Positions 8,265-18,559 of a stretch of DNA of 64,000 nucleotides are shown here, piece after piece. The stretch is from Pantanalinema sp. GBBB05. GTDB taxonomy: Bacteria > Cyanobacteriota > Cyanobacteriia > Leptolyngbyales > Leptolyngbyaceae. Position 1 is the first letter of the stretch; each line of letters starts with the position of its first letter. Under the pieces are notes generated by a model, which saw nothing but the letters and a program-made list of their open reading frames with translations, had not been told where the DNA came from and made no database searches. The DNA lies in the NCBI GenBank assembly GCA_016743235.1, contig VRZD01000014.1:1-64000 (forward strand). The letters run 5' to 3'. The position numbers were made by a program, and so were the translations under genes.

Positions 8265-9098
8265 ATGCAGTACAGGCATCCCGGAGAAGCCTTCCTGTCT
8301 CGATATGGCATGTTGCAGAGCGAAACCGATGTCGCCCAGTACGTCGAATTTCTGCGGCAGTCATCGGGATTGAGCGATCAACCCCCGATCGATTTATCTC
8401 GCATCTACCACCACTTTGGCATGCCTACCCCCCTCCGGGCACCGTTGGATGAACAACAAGGCATTCTGGTTGATAGCGCCACGGGTATCATTTTGATTAA
8501 AGAAAATGATCCGATCGTGCGGCAGCGCTTCACGGAAGGGCACGAACTCATGGAACTACTGTTTGATGCCCAAACTCAGACTAGAACCAGTAGTGTCCTA
8601 CCTCACTGGAGCGAACCTCGCAAAGAACAACTTTGTGACCAGGGTGCTGCCGATTTGCTCATGCCCGAGTCGTCCTTCGCCACCTATGTGAGCCAACTGG
8701 GAATTTCATTCACCACCGGACGTACTCTCGCTCATCTTTATCAAACCTCGTTGCTAGCCACCTTAATTCGGATGATGCAGCTAGGTTCTGGCAGTCACGC
8801 GCTGGTCATGTGGCATCGAGCTTTAAAGCAGGAAGAAGCCAATCGAGATCGACCCCAGCCCAAGAAACTCCGCATCTGGTGGCGGACTCGCACCAAAGAT
8901 TGGCTAGGTGGCTTCATTCCTAAAAACAAATCGATCGGCTCGAAGTCGCTCATTTTCCTCGCCTATAGCACTGGACGATCGCAGACAGGCAACGAACAGA
9001 TTGATTTGGGTTGGGGCATAGTAGATTGCCAGGTAGAAGCAATGGCAATGCAAATTGGTGATAAATCCTGCGTTCTATCGTTGTTGCATGTTGCCTAA
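8265..9098 (+). CDS. ImmA/IrrE-like protein with altered zinc motif
   Basis: A 277-residue protein whose first half fits the ImmA/IrrE (COG2856) fold: IILIKENDPIVRQRFTEGHE at about 75-94, then DQGAADLLMP at about 125-134, which matches the FA-x-x-LLMP helix of the family. The metal-binding HExxH should lie at 93-97, but the residues are H-E-L-M-E, so the second zinc-binding His is replaced by Glu. The C-terminal 130 residues are basic and unassigned. It follows the XRE gene by 13 bp and is presumably its partner. It may bind metal through Glu, or act without proteolysis. Confidence 0.75.
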   Translation: MQYRHPGEAFLSRYGMLQSETDVAQYVEFLRQSSGLSDQPPIDLSRIYHHFGMPTPLRAPLDEQQGILVDSATGIILIKENDPIVRQRFTEGHELMELLFDAQTQTRTSSVLPHWSEPRKEQLCDQGAADLLMPESSFATYVSQLGISFTTGRTLAHLYQTSLLATLIRMMQLGSGSHALVMWHRALKQEEANRDRPQPKKLRIWWRTRTKDWLGGFIPKNKSIGSKSLIFLAYSTGRSQTGNEQIDLGWGIVDCQVEAMAMQIGDKSCVLSLLHVA

Positions 9099-9112
9099 AC
9101 AGCAGCATCAAC

Positions 9113-12100
9113 TCATACCGTCTGTTGATGCAACCATTGGAGAATCTGCTCAAAGCGATACTGGTGAGCTAGGTCTCGCAGATCATCAGCCAGGGTGGCT
9201 AGTTCAGGTGGTAGTTGCATGATCAGTTCAAAAATCACATGGTCATACCCACAAATTGCCGCATCTTCTAGTTGCTCAAGCCATGGCTTTGATACTGCGG
9301 TCAGCATGACTGGATCAAGCTCAAATCTGGTTACTGGCTGAGAAGTTGGAGTTGTGACCGACAATGTTTCTAGTAAAACACCTGATTCTGCATACTGATA
9401 CTGCAAATTCAAGTATTCTGCCATTTTCAGGAATAGGGTGGCTTCCCGGAATGGCTTACTGATGTAATCGTTACAGCCAGCGGCTAAGGCAAGGCTACGA
9501 TCGCTCTGAGAAGCTTGGGCGGTTAATGCAATAATGATGCTAGCTTGCCCCTGAGCCATGGCTCGAATTTGTTTGGTCACTTCATACCCATCCATCCCCG
9601 GCATCCGAATATCCATCCAGGTGAGGTCAGGCTGCCAGGCTTGCCAGATTTGAATCGCATCCTGTCCGTTGCTGGCTTCTCTCACCTCTAATCCCAACTG
9701 AGTTAGCAAGCGGACTAATAACGAGCGATTTTCTGATTGATCATCTACCACTAAAATCCGGTAATGCCGTTGACCTGGCGCCAAGCCAATCACCAGACGA
9801 TCGCTCTGCTCGGGTTGCACATTAACACCACTAGTAGGACGAACTGGCAGCGTAAAGGTAAACGTACTCCCCTGTCCTAACAGGCTATGGACTGAGATCT
9901 CACCCCCCATTAGTTCCAGCAATTTGCGGCTAATCGTCAGCCCTAATCCGGTGCCGCTTGGCGATCGCTTGCCAGCTTGCGCTTGAACAAATGCATCGAA
10001 AATGGGGGTAATTTCTGCTGGAGCAATTCCCACACCAGTATCTTCTACTTCAAACACTAAGACCATCGGTGGAGATGACCAGGCTGAAGATGAAATGACC
10101 GATTGATTCCAATTAATTTCACCTCTCTGATGGACTCTTAAGACAACCCCACCTTGATCAGTAAATTTAATCGCATTACTTAACAAATTTAATAAAATCT
10201 GCCGTAGCTTTTGCGAATCGGCTAGCACAAATTGAGGGACTTCTGGCGCAATATCAAAATGTAGATCGATTCCTTTGAAGTTGGCGCGTTCTGCCAACAT
10301 AGTCCGGAGAGAGTGAAGCAAAGCAATTAAGTCAAATCCAGTTACCTCAACCACACAATGACCAGCTTCAATTTTAGAGAGATCTAAAACATCATTAATC
10401 AAATTCAAAAGATGATCTCCACTACGACGAATCGTTTGGAGGTCATCTTGTTGCGTTGAGGTCAGGGACACGTCATGAGCCATAACCTGTGTAAATCCCA
10501 AAATCACATTTAAGGGAGTTCGGAGTTCATGACTCATATTGGCGAGAAAAATACTTTTTGCCAGATTAGCGGCTTCAGCGGCTTCGATCGCTTGCTGGAG
10601 TGCTACTTCCCTCTGCTTACGATCGCTAATATCCTGTCCAATCCCCAGAAATTGCCCATTCGAAAGTCGCACATTTGCCCAGGTCGTTTCTATTTGCTGT
10701 TCTATCGCGGTAATCATTGTGAAATCTTGCCACTTGCCCGTCGCTGCCAGCATGTGATCGACAACCTTCTGGCGATACACCAGATCAGGATAACAGCGAC
10801 TGAATACCTCTCGTTGCTGCCAGTCTGCCAGCGACCAACCAATCGTCCGTTCTAATTCGGGATTAATGAATTCTAGCTGCGCCTGATGATTGAACAAAGC
10901 AATCATTGCCGGAATATGATCAACGATCGCTTGAAACATCTCCTTTTGGTGGCGAAGTGCAGCTTCCGCTTGTTTACGGTCAGTGATGTCACGCACCATG
11001 ACTAACACTTGATCCTGAAGGAAGGGAACGACCCGCACCTCTTCATAACACAGTTTGCCTTGGATGCTAATTGCCTGTTCATAGATTTGGATTGTGCTAG
11101 ATGCCAATGCTTGTTGAGCATAACGTAGCCGGATTTGGGCTAAATCGGGTGGCAGAATATCACACACATTAACGCCTTGTCGGATTTGCTCAGGATTCAC
11201 AACGTTGAACTCACTATTCGACATAAAATCGACATAGGTTCCGTCCGTTTGCATCTGAATCAATAAATCAGGAATCGCTTGAATAATGCCTTGCTTAGTG
11301 GCTTCACTGTGCCGTAATGCCACTTCTGCTTGCTGACGTTCAGCTTCCATCTGTTTACGATCGCTGATATCCCGACAGATGCAGAAGTTCATGATTTCCC
11401 CTTCTAGCTCAACCCGGTTCCAGCTAATTTCTACGTCATACACTGAGCCATCTTGCCGACGATGCTGGGTTTCAAACAGTGGGATGAACTGAGGGTTGGT
11501 GAGCATGTGTTGGAGTTCTGCCTTTGTCCACTGGGCATCCCAATCTGCCACATTTAGCATCAAGGTGTCTTCTAAGGTGTAACCCAGCATGTGAGCAAAA
11601 CTAAGGCTAGATTGCACCACATCCCCATACTGATTCATCATCACTACGCCATCGATCGAGATATTAAACAACGTTTGGCTCCGAAGTAGTTCTCGCTCCA
11701 AAGCTGCTTTTGCCAGTTCACGGTCACTAATGTCCTTCATAAAGCAGTAGTGCCCAACAAACTGGTGTGCTTCGTTGTAAGCCGCAATCAGCACCAGTTG
11801 TTTATAAAAAACCGAGCCATCCTGCCGTATGCCTCTGGCTTCCACATCCACTCTGTCATCTCGCTGCATTTGAGCGTATGCCGCTAGCAGTTTTTCTAAG
11901 TCATCTGGATGCACAGTCTGTTGCCAAGGCATACCAATCATGGCTTCAGGTGGGTAACCTGAAATATCGGCATACGCTTTATTCACATACAGATAACGAC
12001 CTTGAGCATCTAACTGAGAAATACCTGAGACGGCATTTTCCAGCACCTGGCTCATTTCTCGCCGGGCAGCTTCTGCCTGCTTCAAACCACTAATGTCAAT

Positions 12101-13270
12101 AAAGGTGACAACGATCTGTTGCAGTTGCCCTTGGCGATCGCACTCTGGAAAAGCAGTCACTAACACCCAGGTTTTGGGGTGACCACGGCGGCTAATGCCT
12201 AAAACATAATTGTTTAACGCCGCTTGGGTTTGTAATACCTGATTCACCGGAAATTCTTCGGGCGGCATGATTGTGCCATTTTCTCGGAGGAAATGCCAGG
12301 ACGGATCGATCGCTGTTTTGCCCAATAGTTGCTCCATCGATAGCCCGAGTAAGTCATAGGCTGTCGCATTACATAGCAAAATCCTGGTATCAGGAGCATG
12401 AACCACAAGACCAGCATTTAAGTGATTAATCAGTTGGCGATACCGTCCTTCACTTTCAGCTAATGCCACTTCCACCTGCTTACGGTTGGTAATGTCCACC
12501 ATCACCCCTTGCAGGCGAATCAGGCGATCGCCATCGCTAATCACCTTCACTAAATCCCATAACCAGACAATTTGCCCATCCTGGGTCATCATGCGATATT
12601 CGATCTCGTGATCTTGCTGGTTTTGGATCGTGGTGTAGCAACGCTGAGTCACCCAATCATGATCATCCGGATGAAGATGGTTTTGCCAAAAGTTTGGCTC
12701 TGTTAACCACTGCTCAAGCGGGTAGCCCAGCAGCGCTTCTGCCTTTTGGCTGACAAAGGTAAATTGAAACGTAGCTGGATCCAGTTCCCAAACAATCCCT
12801 TCGATGTCATTGACTAACATTTCAAACCGTTGCTGCGATCGTTGCAGGGCTTCCTCCATCTGCTTACGATCGCTAATATCAGTCACCGTGCTAACGTAGC
12901 CCTGGATAACTCCTGCCGCATCGCAATCAACCACGGTTTGTCCCAATACCCAGGTTACTTTGCCATCAGGATGCAGCAGCCGATATTCCGATTGGAAAGA
13001 TTCATAGCATTGCCCTGCTTGCTGCCATTGGGTCACAAGACGCTGGCGATCGTCAGGATGCAAACAATTAACCCATCCCTGCCCTTGTGCATCAATTTCT
13101 GCAATCCCCGCAACGCGGCACCACCAGGGATTGGCATACCGGCAGTTCCCATTCACATCCGTGTAGAGAATGCCGACTGGAGAAATATCGGCTAATCCTT
13201 TATGAACAGTCGGAATACCCGCTTCAGCTGAAGTGGTGGCAGAGGGTTCCGAGGGTGGAATCACACTCAT
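9113..13270 (-). CDS. Hybrid sensor histidine kinase with seven PAS domains
   Basis: A cytoplasmic kinase of about 1385 residues with no membrane helix. Seven PAS/PAC units run from about 20 to 890, each ending in a D-I-(S/T)-(D/N/G) linker such as DISDRKQ. HisKA follows with phospho-acceptor His 914 in NMSHELRTPLN, then HATPase (N box LLSNAIKF, DTGVGIA, SGTGLGLTIS) and a receiver with Asp 1220 in TWMDIRMPGMDG. A 90-residue C-terminal tail is helical and unassigned. The longest frame starts at TTG 13288; ATG 13270 is preferred. It is last in a six-gene regulatory run on this strand. PAS-bound cofactors cannot be told from sequence. Confidence 0.93.
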   Translation of the reverse strand: MSVIPPSEPSATTSAEAGIPTVHKGLADISPVGILYTDVNGNCRYANPWWCRVAGIAEIDAQGQGWVNCLHPDDRQRLVTQWQQAGQCYESFQSEYRLLHPDGKVTWVLGQTVVDCDAAGVIQGYVSTVTDISDRKQMEEALQRSQQRFEMLVNDIEGIVWELDPATFQFTFVSQKAEALLGYPLEQWLTEPNFWQNHLHPDDHDWVTQRCYTTIQNQQDHEIEYRMMTQDGQIVWLWDLVKVISDGDRLIRLQGVMVDITNRKQVEVALAESEGRYRQLINHLNAGLVVHAPDTRILLCNATAYDLLGLSMEQLLGKTAIDPSWHFLRENGTIMPPEEFPVNQVLQTQAALNNYVLGISRRGHPKTWVLVTAFPECDRQGQLQQIVVTFIDISGLKQAEAARREMSQVLENAVSGISQLDAQGRYLYVNKAYADISGYPPEAMIGMPWQQTVHPDDLEKLLAAYAQMQRDDRVDVEARGIRQDGSVFYKQLVLIAAYNEAHQFVGHYCFMKDISDRELAKAALERELLRSQTLFNISIDGVVMMNQYGDVVQSSLSFAHMLGYTLEDTLMLNVADWDAQWTKAELQHMLTNPQFIPLFETQHRRQDGSVYDVEISWNRVELEGEIMNFCICRDISDRKQMEAERQQAEVALRHSEATKQGIIQAIPDLLIQMQTDGTYVDFMSNSEFNVVNPEQIRQGVNVCDILPPDLAQIRLRYAQQALASSTIQIYEQAISIQGKLCYEEVRVVPFLQDQVLVMVRDITDRKQAEAALRHQKEMFQAIVDHIPAMIALFNHQAQLEFINPELERTIGWSLADWQQREVFSRCYPDLVYRQKVVDHMLAATGKWQDFTMITAIEQQIETTWANVRLSNGQFLGIGQDISDRKQREVALQQAIEAAEAANLAKSIFLANMSHELRTPLNVILGFTQVMAHDVSLTSTQQDDLQTIRRSGDHLLNLINDVLDLSKIEAGHCVVEVTGFDLIALLHSLRTMLAERANFKGIDLHFDIAPEVPQFVLADSQKLRQILLNLLSNAIKFTDQGGVVLRVHQRGEINWNQSVISSSAWSSPPMVLVFEVEDTGVGIAPAEITPIFDAFVQAQAGKRSPSGTGLGLTISRKLLELMGGEISVHSLLGQGSTFTFTLPVRPTSGVNVQPEQSDRLVIGLAPGQRHYRILVVDDQSENRSLLVRLLTQLGLEVREASNGQDAIQIWQAWQPDLTWMDIRMPGMDGYEVTKQIRAMAQGQASIIIALTAQASQSDRSLALAAGCNDYISKPFREATLFLKMAEYLNLQYQYAESGVLLETLSVTTPTSQPVTRFELDPVMLTAVSKPWLEQLEDAAICGYDHVIFELIMQLPPELATLADDLRDLAHQYRFEQILQWLHQQTV

Positions 13271-13600
13271 AACAGGCGACCATCCCAATATTCGGGCAAG
13301 TGACTGATGGGCTCGACTAGCACCTGGGTGGCAAGGGTTCCAGTCCTACTTCTAGTGTGGGCAATTAATGGGGCAGGAGCAGCAATAGTTTGCCGTTATT
13401 AACATGCGTAGCAACATTAGCTGGGAGCAAACCATGTCGCTATCACAATGACCATTCTTCCCTGAACCTAAATCAGGTATGGTCTTAGCTTAAAAGCAAA
13501 ACATGAAGATGTTCTGAAGCAGTCATCAAAATCGCCATAAACATCACCTTTCTACCCGAAAAAATTCTTACCGTTTCCCGAACGACCTCTTGACCAAGGG
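13271..13600. other. Intergenic region, no gene seen
   Basis: About 330 bp between the hybrid kinase and the Asn-receiver gene. Both strands carry only short frames broken by stops. No tRNA-like fold, strong hairpin or repeat was noticed. It presumably holds the promoter of the hybrid kinase gene, but no convincing -35/-10 pair could be fixed. Confidence 0.5.
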
Positions 13601-14008
13601 TCATGATCGAGGTTCTGGCTGCCAGTTTAAAATGTGGGCAATTTGAGTCGGTAAAGTAATAGGATTAAACGGTTTCGCAATCGCGCCTTCTATACCTAGC
13701 GATCGCAGTTGCTCAGACGTAAACCAATTTGCTTGATCCGTAATCAGTAAAATGGGAATCGAGTGAGTCAGTGGATGCTCTTTTAGTTTCTTAACAATAA
13801 ATTTTTGAATAAATCCTAACCCATCAAATTTGGGCATTAAGGCATTCAGAAGAATGACATCGGGTTGCCCAACCAGCAAGGCTTTGAGTTCGAACGGATA
13901 ACCATCGATCGAAACAACATGCCAACCAGCTAACCGTTGTAAACAAATATGCAGAACCTCACGCGTTCCCTCATCCTGGTCAATGAGTAGGATTAGCTTA
14001 CTAGACAT
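13601..14008 (-). CDS. Stand-alone receiver-like protein with Asn at the phosphorylation site
   Basis: A CheY-like receiver of about 135 residues. The acidic pocket (LLIDQDEG), the Thr strand (ILLITD) and the Lys (AKPFNP) are kept, but the phosphorylated Asp is Asn: PDVILLNALMPKFDG, Asn 55 counted from the ATG at 14008. The fold is otherwise complete. The frame extends to a GTG at 14044, but the ATG at 14008 gives the usual receiver N terminus. It lies between a small protein and the hybrid kinase of the signalling island. It probably acts as a phosphorylation-independent adaptor or is locked in one state (inference). Confidence 0.88.
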   Translation of the reverse strand: MSSKLILLIDQDEGTREVLHICLQRLAGWHVVSIDGYPFELKALLVGQPDVILLNALMPKFDGLGFIQKFIVKKLKEHPLTHSIPILLITDQANWFTSEQLRSLGIEGAIAKPFNPITLPTQIAHILNWQPEPRS

Positions 14009-14203
14009 AACTGAAGGCTCTCTACAGTTACAATCTATGGTCACAAAACCTAGCTAGTACACTACGCCTTCAGACATCAGATTTTCTGCCGAAGGCGTGA
14101 TTTTATACCGTCACTGGATTTAAAAGTAGAACTTGTTAAGGGAGAAGATAATATCCCGACAAAAAATATGATGCAAGGAGGAGATCGCTAAGAAACCCAG
14201 CTA

Positions 14204-14422
14204 TTAATAAGAGGATTTCTGGCTCATCAGTTGTCTTAACATTTTTTCCGTAGCGAGATGACTTTCTAAATCTGTCTTCAGGTTTTCTAAAATCTGAATT
14301 GCCACTCCCACCATAACTTGTGCAGAAACGGGGTCATTGTCATGTAGCTTGTCAGCAACTTGGTTAAGAATACTCACCGTATGTTTTACAGAGGCGGTTC
14401 TAGGCGAATCATCCCTAGTCAT
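14204..14422 (-). CDS. Small helical protein in the signalling island, unknown
   Basis: A 72-residue protein with an ATG start, strongly helical and charged (VSILNQVADKLHDNDPVSAQ; TDLESHLATEKMLRQLM). No known motif is recognised. It lies between two single-domain receiver genes on the same strand, with gaps of about 200 and 110 bp. The size and heptad-like spacing of hydrophobic residues would suit a four-helix or coiled-coil partner such as a small phosphotransfer or anchoring protein, but no conserved His in an Hpt context (HxLKG) is present. The gene call rests on codon pattern and position. Confidence 0.6.
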   Translation of the reverse strand: MTRDDSPRTASVKHTVSILNQVADKLHDNDPVSAQVMVGVAIQILENLKTDLESHLATEKMLRQLMSQKSSY

Positions 14423-14528
14423 GGGCTTAAATCTTCCTTACTTACAAGCAGTATCAGAGTTGTCTACTCTGAAAGTAAGCGAGAAATCTAAGAAAAATAT
14501 AAGAAATCTATCTTCTGGGTGATTTCAT

Positions 14529-14900
14529 TTACCAATTTAACAGTTGGGCAACCTGATTTCCTACGCTGACAGGATTAAACGGCTTACTAATGACACCTGA
14601 AACCCCCATTTCAGCAAAGCGGCGACGATAGCTCGGTAATACTTTGGCGGTCAATAATACAACTGGAATTGCCTGCGTGTCAGGGTCAGCCTGAAGATGT
14701 TCAAACACAGAGAAGCCATCCATATCGGGCATCGAAACATCGAGAAGAATAGCATCAAATGCCTGAGTTTTGGCGTAATCTAATCCTTCTAATCCAGAGG
14801 CGGCAACCACAACCTGCCATTTAGAAAACTTTTGTAGAGCCAGTTGAGCCACATCTCGAATATCCTGGTCATCATCAATCAGAAGAATGTGTTTAGTCAT
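14529..14900 (-). CDS. Stand-alone response regulator (CheY-like receiver)
   Basis: A 123-residue receiver with all key residues: acidic pair in ILLIDDDQD, phospho-acceptor Asp 54 in AILLDVSMPDMDG, Thr in VVLLTAK and Lys in ISKPFNP. It has no output domain, so it should pass phosphate on or act by binding. It follows the membrane-bound five-PAS kinase by 57 bp and is its likely partner. The longest frame begins at a TTG two codons upstream; the ATG at 14900 is used here. Compare the neighbouring receiver at 13601-14008, which has lost the Asp. Confidence 0.92.
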   Translation of the reverse strand: MTKHILLIDDDQDIRDVAQLALQKFSKWQVVVAASGLEGLDYAKTQAFDAILLDVSMPDMDGFSVFEHLQADPDTQAIPVVLLTAKVLPSYRRRFAEMGVSGVISKPFNPVSVGNQVAQLLNW

Positions 14901-14957
14901 AGACAAAATTCTTTCTAAGGCGAAAATAAAAGCACTTTTTCAAGAGAAAATAATAAG

Positions 14958-17900
14958 TCATAAATTGTTAATCATCGGTAAAGTGAAGTAGAAGATACTC
15001 CCAACATCCAGACTACTTTCTGCCCAGATTTTACCGCCATGTTGTTGAATAATACTGCGGCAAATCGCTAATCCTAAGCCAGTTCCCCCTTTTTGGCGGG
15101 AATCGGAGACATCTACCTGCTGAAAGCGCCCAAAAATATTTTCGAGCTTTTCAGCTGGAATGCCTCGTCCCTGATCCTGGATCGAAATTTGGACAACCGC
15201 ATTAGCGGCTAGAGCCAGGAGGTTGGGATCATGGCTATCCTGCTTGAGATGGGACTCTGACTCACTAGCGATAACAGTGGCTTTGACCCAAACTGTACTA
15301 CCTTGGGGGGAAAACTTAATCGCATTGCTTAAAAGATTAGTCAACATTTGCACGATCGCATCCGGGGCTGCCCACACTTGGGCAGTAATGGGCAATAGGT
15401 AAATCGTAATCTGGGCTTGAGCTGCGATCGTTTGCACAGATTCCACAGCGTGTTCCAAAAGTTCAGTCACCTCACAAGGAAGCATCTCCAGTTGAACAGT
15501 TCCAGACTCTAGCCGCTCCAAGTCAAGAATGTCATTCACCAGGCGAACCAGACGATCGCTATTTTTGAGGGCAACTTGCACCATCCGTTTGGCGGTCTCC
15601 GGTTCACCATCCAATACTCCGGTTTCTAGGATGCCAAGAGAACCATGAATGGCAGTGAGCGGAGTCCGCAGTTCATGACTGACGATCGAAATAAATTCAT
15701 CTTTAATCCGATCTAAACGGTGGCGATCGCTGACATCCCGACAGACACAAATCAGGGTGTCATCTTCAGTTAAAGTCAGGGACAAGCCTTGGGCAAAGGT
15801 GCTGCCATCACGACGTATCGCGGTCACCTCTCCCTGCCAAGAACGTTGCTGCCTTAGACTGGGAAAAATCTCTTGGGCAAATTGCTGGATCTCCTCGTCA
15901 GCATATAACTGTCGCCAACTTTTACCTAACAGTTCATCGGGGTGGTGGTAGCCAAATAGCTCTAGGTGTGCCTGATTTAAGTAAATGTAAGTTTCATGCT
16001 CCAAAATCGCAATCCCTTCAATAGCAGATTCAATCGCGGTTAGCTGACGTTGCATGATTTCTTCTGCTCGTTTGCGATCGGTAATATCAGTAACTCGCAC
16101 CAGATTGATCGCTTGATCAGCAATCCGTACCGTTTTTGCAGCTAAATTGCCCCAAAAGGAATTGCCCTTCCGGGTGATATATTCCAACTCCAGGCTCCAA
16201 ACCCCCTTTTGCCGCATCTCCAGATTAATCTCATCGAGTTCGGCGGCTGTAAATGGGCGTCGCTGTAAGGTACGCCCTTCAATACCAATCAAATCTGCTT
16301 TACTATCTACTTCAAACAGCTCTATGGCTTGACGATTACAGTCTGTGATCAGCAACGTGTCGGGATCAACCAGAAAAATTGCGTCAGTCGATTCATTAAA
16401 AATCGCATGGCGGAGAGCTTGTTGGTGTTGTAGCTCCAGTTCTGCCTGTTTGCGATCGGTGATATCTTTTGCCAATCCTACCAGGCGTAACGGTTGTCCC
16501 TCAGCATCTCGAATCACTGTAACTTCCGCCGAAATCCACCGCACTACCCCATCAGGGCGAATAATCCGATACTCTCGCTTGGTATTATGCCCTCGCTGTT
16601 GCTGGTGCAAAGATAACTGCACAAATTCCCGATCGTCGGGATGCACCGTCTCTAGCCAGGATTGCGGCTGATGATAGAGGCTCTCGCACGATCGCCCCCA
16701 AATCCTTTCATAGGCTGGACTGACATAGAGGTACTCCTGAGTTACAGCTGACCGAACAAAGAAAAATTGGTTAACGGCATGGGCAATCTCTTGAAATCGT
16801 TCTTCACTTTCCCGCCGGGCAGCTTCGGCTTGCTTCCGTTTAGTAATATCCTGTAACACCCCATACCAAACGGTATCGCCATTGGTTCGACGCTCGGGGC
16901 GGGATGACAGTTGTACCCATTTCACCTTGCCAGAAGGCGTAATAATCCGCCACTCCTGAGTGAAAGGTTCCAGGGTTTCGGCGCTGCGAGCCGCTGCCGC
17001 ATACATCATGGCGCGATCGTCGGGATGCACTTGTTCAAAAGAAAGTTGGGGATTTGCCAAGATTGCTTCTGGAGTCAATTCTTGAATTTCCTGGCAACCC
17101 TGACTCATATACTCAAACTCGTAAGTCCCATCCTGATGCTGTACGAGGATATAGATTTCACCGGGGGCAGCATCCACAACTTTCTGGAAACGAGTTTCAC
17201 TATCGCGTAACGCTTGTTCCGATTGCTGGCGCTCACTAATATCCTTTGCTACAGTTAACGCTCGGAGTTGCCCCTCTAGTTCAATCAGTTCGATCGAGAG
17301 CAGGGTCGTACCCAACCTACCCGACTTGGTGCGGTAATAATATTCAAAGCTTTTGACTCTGCCTTGCTGCATCAGTTGAACTATCAGTTCTGACTCTTGT
17401 TGAGGATAGAGACTCAGACCTAACTCTGCACTCGTACGACCGAGCACTTCTTCGCGGCTATATTCACTAAAGGCTAAGAAACTATCATTCACCTCCAAAT
17501 ACTGACCGTTATCACCAACGCTGGTAATCGCGATCGGATCGGGGCTATTGCGAAATATTTTAGTGAACTTAGATTCAGACTCTTGTAGAGCCACTTTAAT
17601 GCGATCGAAGGACGATTGAAGTTGTTCGGCTGTGCGATTAAATGATTTAGCTAAATCTGAAAATTCACTGATCCGGCTGTCTTCTTTTAACGCTTGCTGC
17701 CAATTACCAGTAGCTAGTGCTTGACTAGCACGGCTTAAGCGTTGCATCGGTCTAGCAATCCAATATGCTGTTAGGATCCCCGTGGCTGTTGCACCGAGAA
17801 GCGTGATTCCACACAGGAGAATGGTACGCCAAGCATTGGTATGAATCTCACCAATAAAATCGGATTCGGGAACAACAGTAACAATTAACCAGTTCAATTC

Positions 17901-18458
17901 AGGTTGATTGGCATAGGGAGTCAGCAGAACAAATTGTCGTTGTTGATTAACCAGTAGCTGTAAGTATTGAGTGGTTTGGATATGGTGTAGGTTACCCAAT
18001 TGATTGACGACGCGCTGAACCACTTCGCGGGAGTGCAGCGATTGAGCAGGTAAGGAGGGCAAGCGAGTCATGGGTTGAGCAGACTGTGATATTGGAGAGG
18101 TTGTGAATGAAGTAATCACAATTTTTCCAGAACGCTCCACCACTAGCGCCTGACCGGATGCCGAGAAATTCAGTTGAGCTAAAAAATGACTTATCCGGGT
18201 AGTTTGGGCGAGTTCCAGCCGTCTAGGAGCCGTCACGGAAAGGGGTATTAGCACATCCTGATCCAATCGATCGCTGATGCGTTTAGTCACTTCTTCTAAT
18301 AAGTGATGGGCTAAATTGCTGACAACCTGTTGTCCACTGCGGTAAGACAGATAACCCACCAAGCCAACAGCCCCAACAATTTGCACCACAAAGGGGACAA
18401 CAAGCACCCAATGCAGGGAAACTTTTGGCAGGGAACACTGGAAGCGAGGAAAGGGCAT
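14958..18458 (-). CDS. Membrane sensor histidine kinase with Cache-like domain, HAMP and five PAS
   Basis: About 1166 residues. Two membrane helices (about 16-38 and 209-234) enclose a 170-residue outside domain of Cache-like size, followed by HAMP (WIARPMQRLSRASQALATGN). Five PAS/PAC units cover about 295-920; HisKA has its His in IVSHELRTPLTAIHG, and HATPase shows LLSNAIKFSPQG, DQGRGIP and GGTGLGLAIC. There is no attached receiver, so the adjacent single-domain regulator or the REC-wHTH-Hpt protein is the likely partner. ATG 18458 is preferred over TTG 18476. The outside domain suggests a small periplasmic ligand; its identity is not visible. Confidence 0.92.
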   Translation of the reverse strand: MPFPRFQCSLPKVSLHWVLVVPFVVQIVGAVGLVGYLSYRSGQQVVSNLAHHLLEEVTKRISDRLDQDVLIPLSVTAPRRLELAQTTRISHFLAQLNFSASGQALVVERSGKIVITSFTTSPISQSAQPMTRLPSLPAQSLHSREVVQRVVNQLGNLHHIQTTQYLQLLVNQQRQFVLLTPYANQPELNWLIVTVVPESDFIGEIHTNAWRTILLCGITLLGATATGILTAYWIARPMQRLSRASQALATGNWQQALKEDSRISEFSDLAKSFNRTAEQLQSSFDRIKVALQESESKFTKIFRNSPDPIAITSVGDNGQYLEVNDSFLAFSEYSREEVLGRTSAELGLSLYPQQESELIVQLMQQGRVKSFEYYYRTKSGRLGTTLLSIELIELEGQLRALTVAKDISERQQSEQALRDSETRFQKVVDAAPGEIYILVQHQDGTYEFEYMSQGCQEIQELTPEAILANPQLSFEQVHPDDRAMMYAAAARSAETLEPFTQEWRIITPSGKVKWVQLSSRPERRTNGDTVWYGVLQDITKRKQAEAARRESEERFQEIAHAVNQFFFVRSAVTQEYLYVSPAYERIWGRSCESLYHQPQSWLETVHPDDREFVQLSLHQQQRGHNTKREYRIIRPDGVVRWISAEVTVIRDAEGQPLRLVGLAKDITDRKQAELELQHQQALRHAIFNESTDAIFLVDPDTLLITDCNRQAIELFEVDSKADLIGIEGRTLQRRPFTAAELDEINLEMRQKGVWSLELEYITRKGNSFWGNLAAKTVRIADQAINLVRVTDITDRKRAEEIMQRQLTAIESAIEGIAILEHETYIYLNQAHLELFGYHHPDELLGKSWRQLYADEEIQQFAQEIFPSLRQQRSWQGEVTAIRRDGSTFAQGLSLTLTEDDTLICVCRDVSDRHRLDRIKDEFISIVSHELRTPLTAIHGSLGILETGVLDGEPETAKRMVQVALKNSDRLVRLVNDILDLERLESGTVQLEMLPCEVTELLEHAVESVQTIAAQAQITIYLLPITAQVWAAPDAIVQMLTNLLSNAIKFSPQGSTVWVKATVIASESESHLKQDSHDPNLLALAANAVVQISIQDQGRGIPAEKLENIFGRFQQVDVSDSRQKGGTGLGLAICRSIIQQHGGKIWAESSLDVGSIFYFTLPMINNL

Positions 18459-18559
18459 AGAAATGACAGGTGTCAACCAATATTTATTCAGAGAATAATT
18501 GAGAAATTAGCAGGCGATCTGAACTCTTAGTCGATGCAGCCAATCAACACCCCGAGTTG

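Noticed and set aside
9099..9112. Overlap or fusion of the ImmA-like gene and hybrid kinase
   Set aside because: The genes converge with 14 bp between stops and have unrelated frames.
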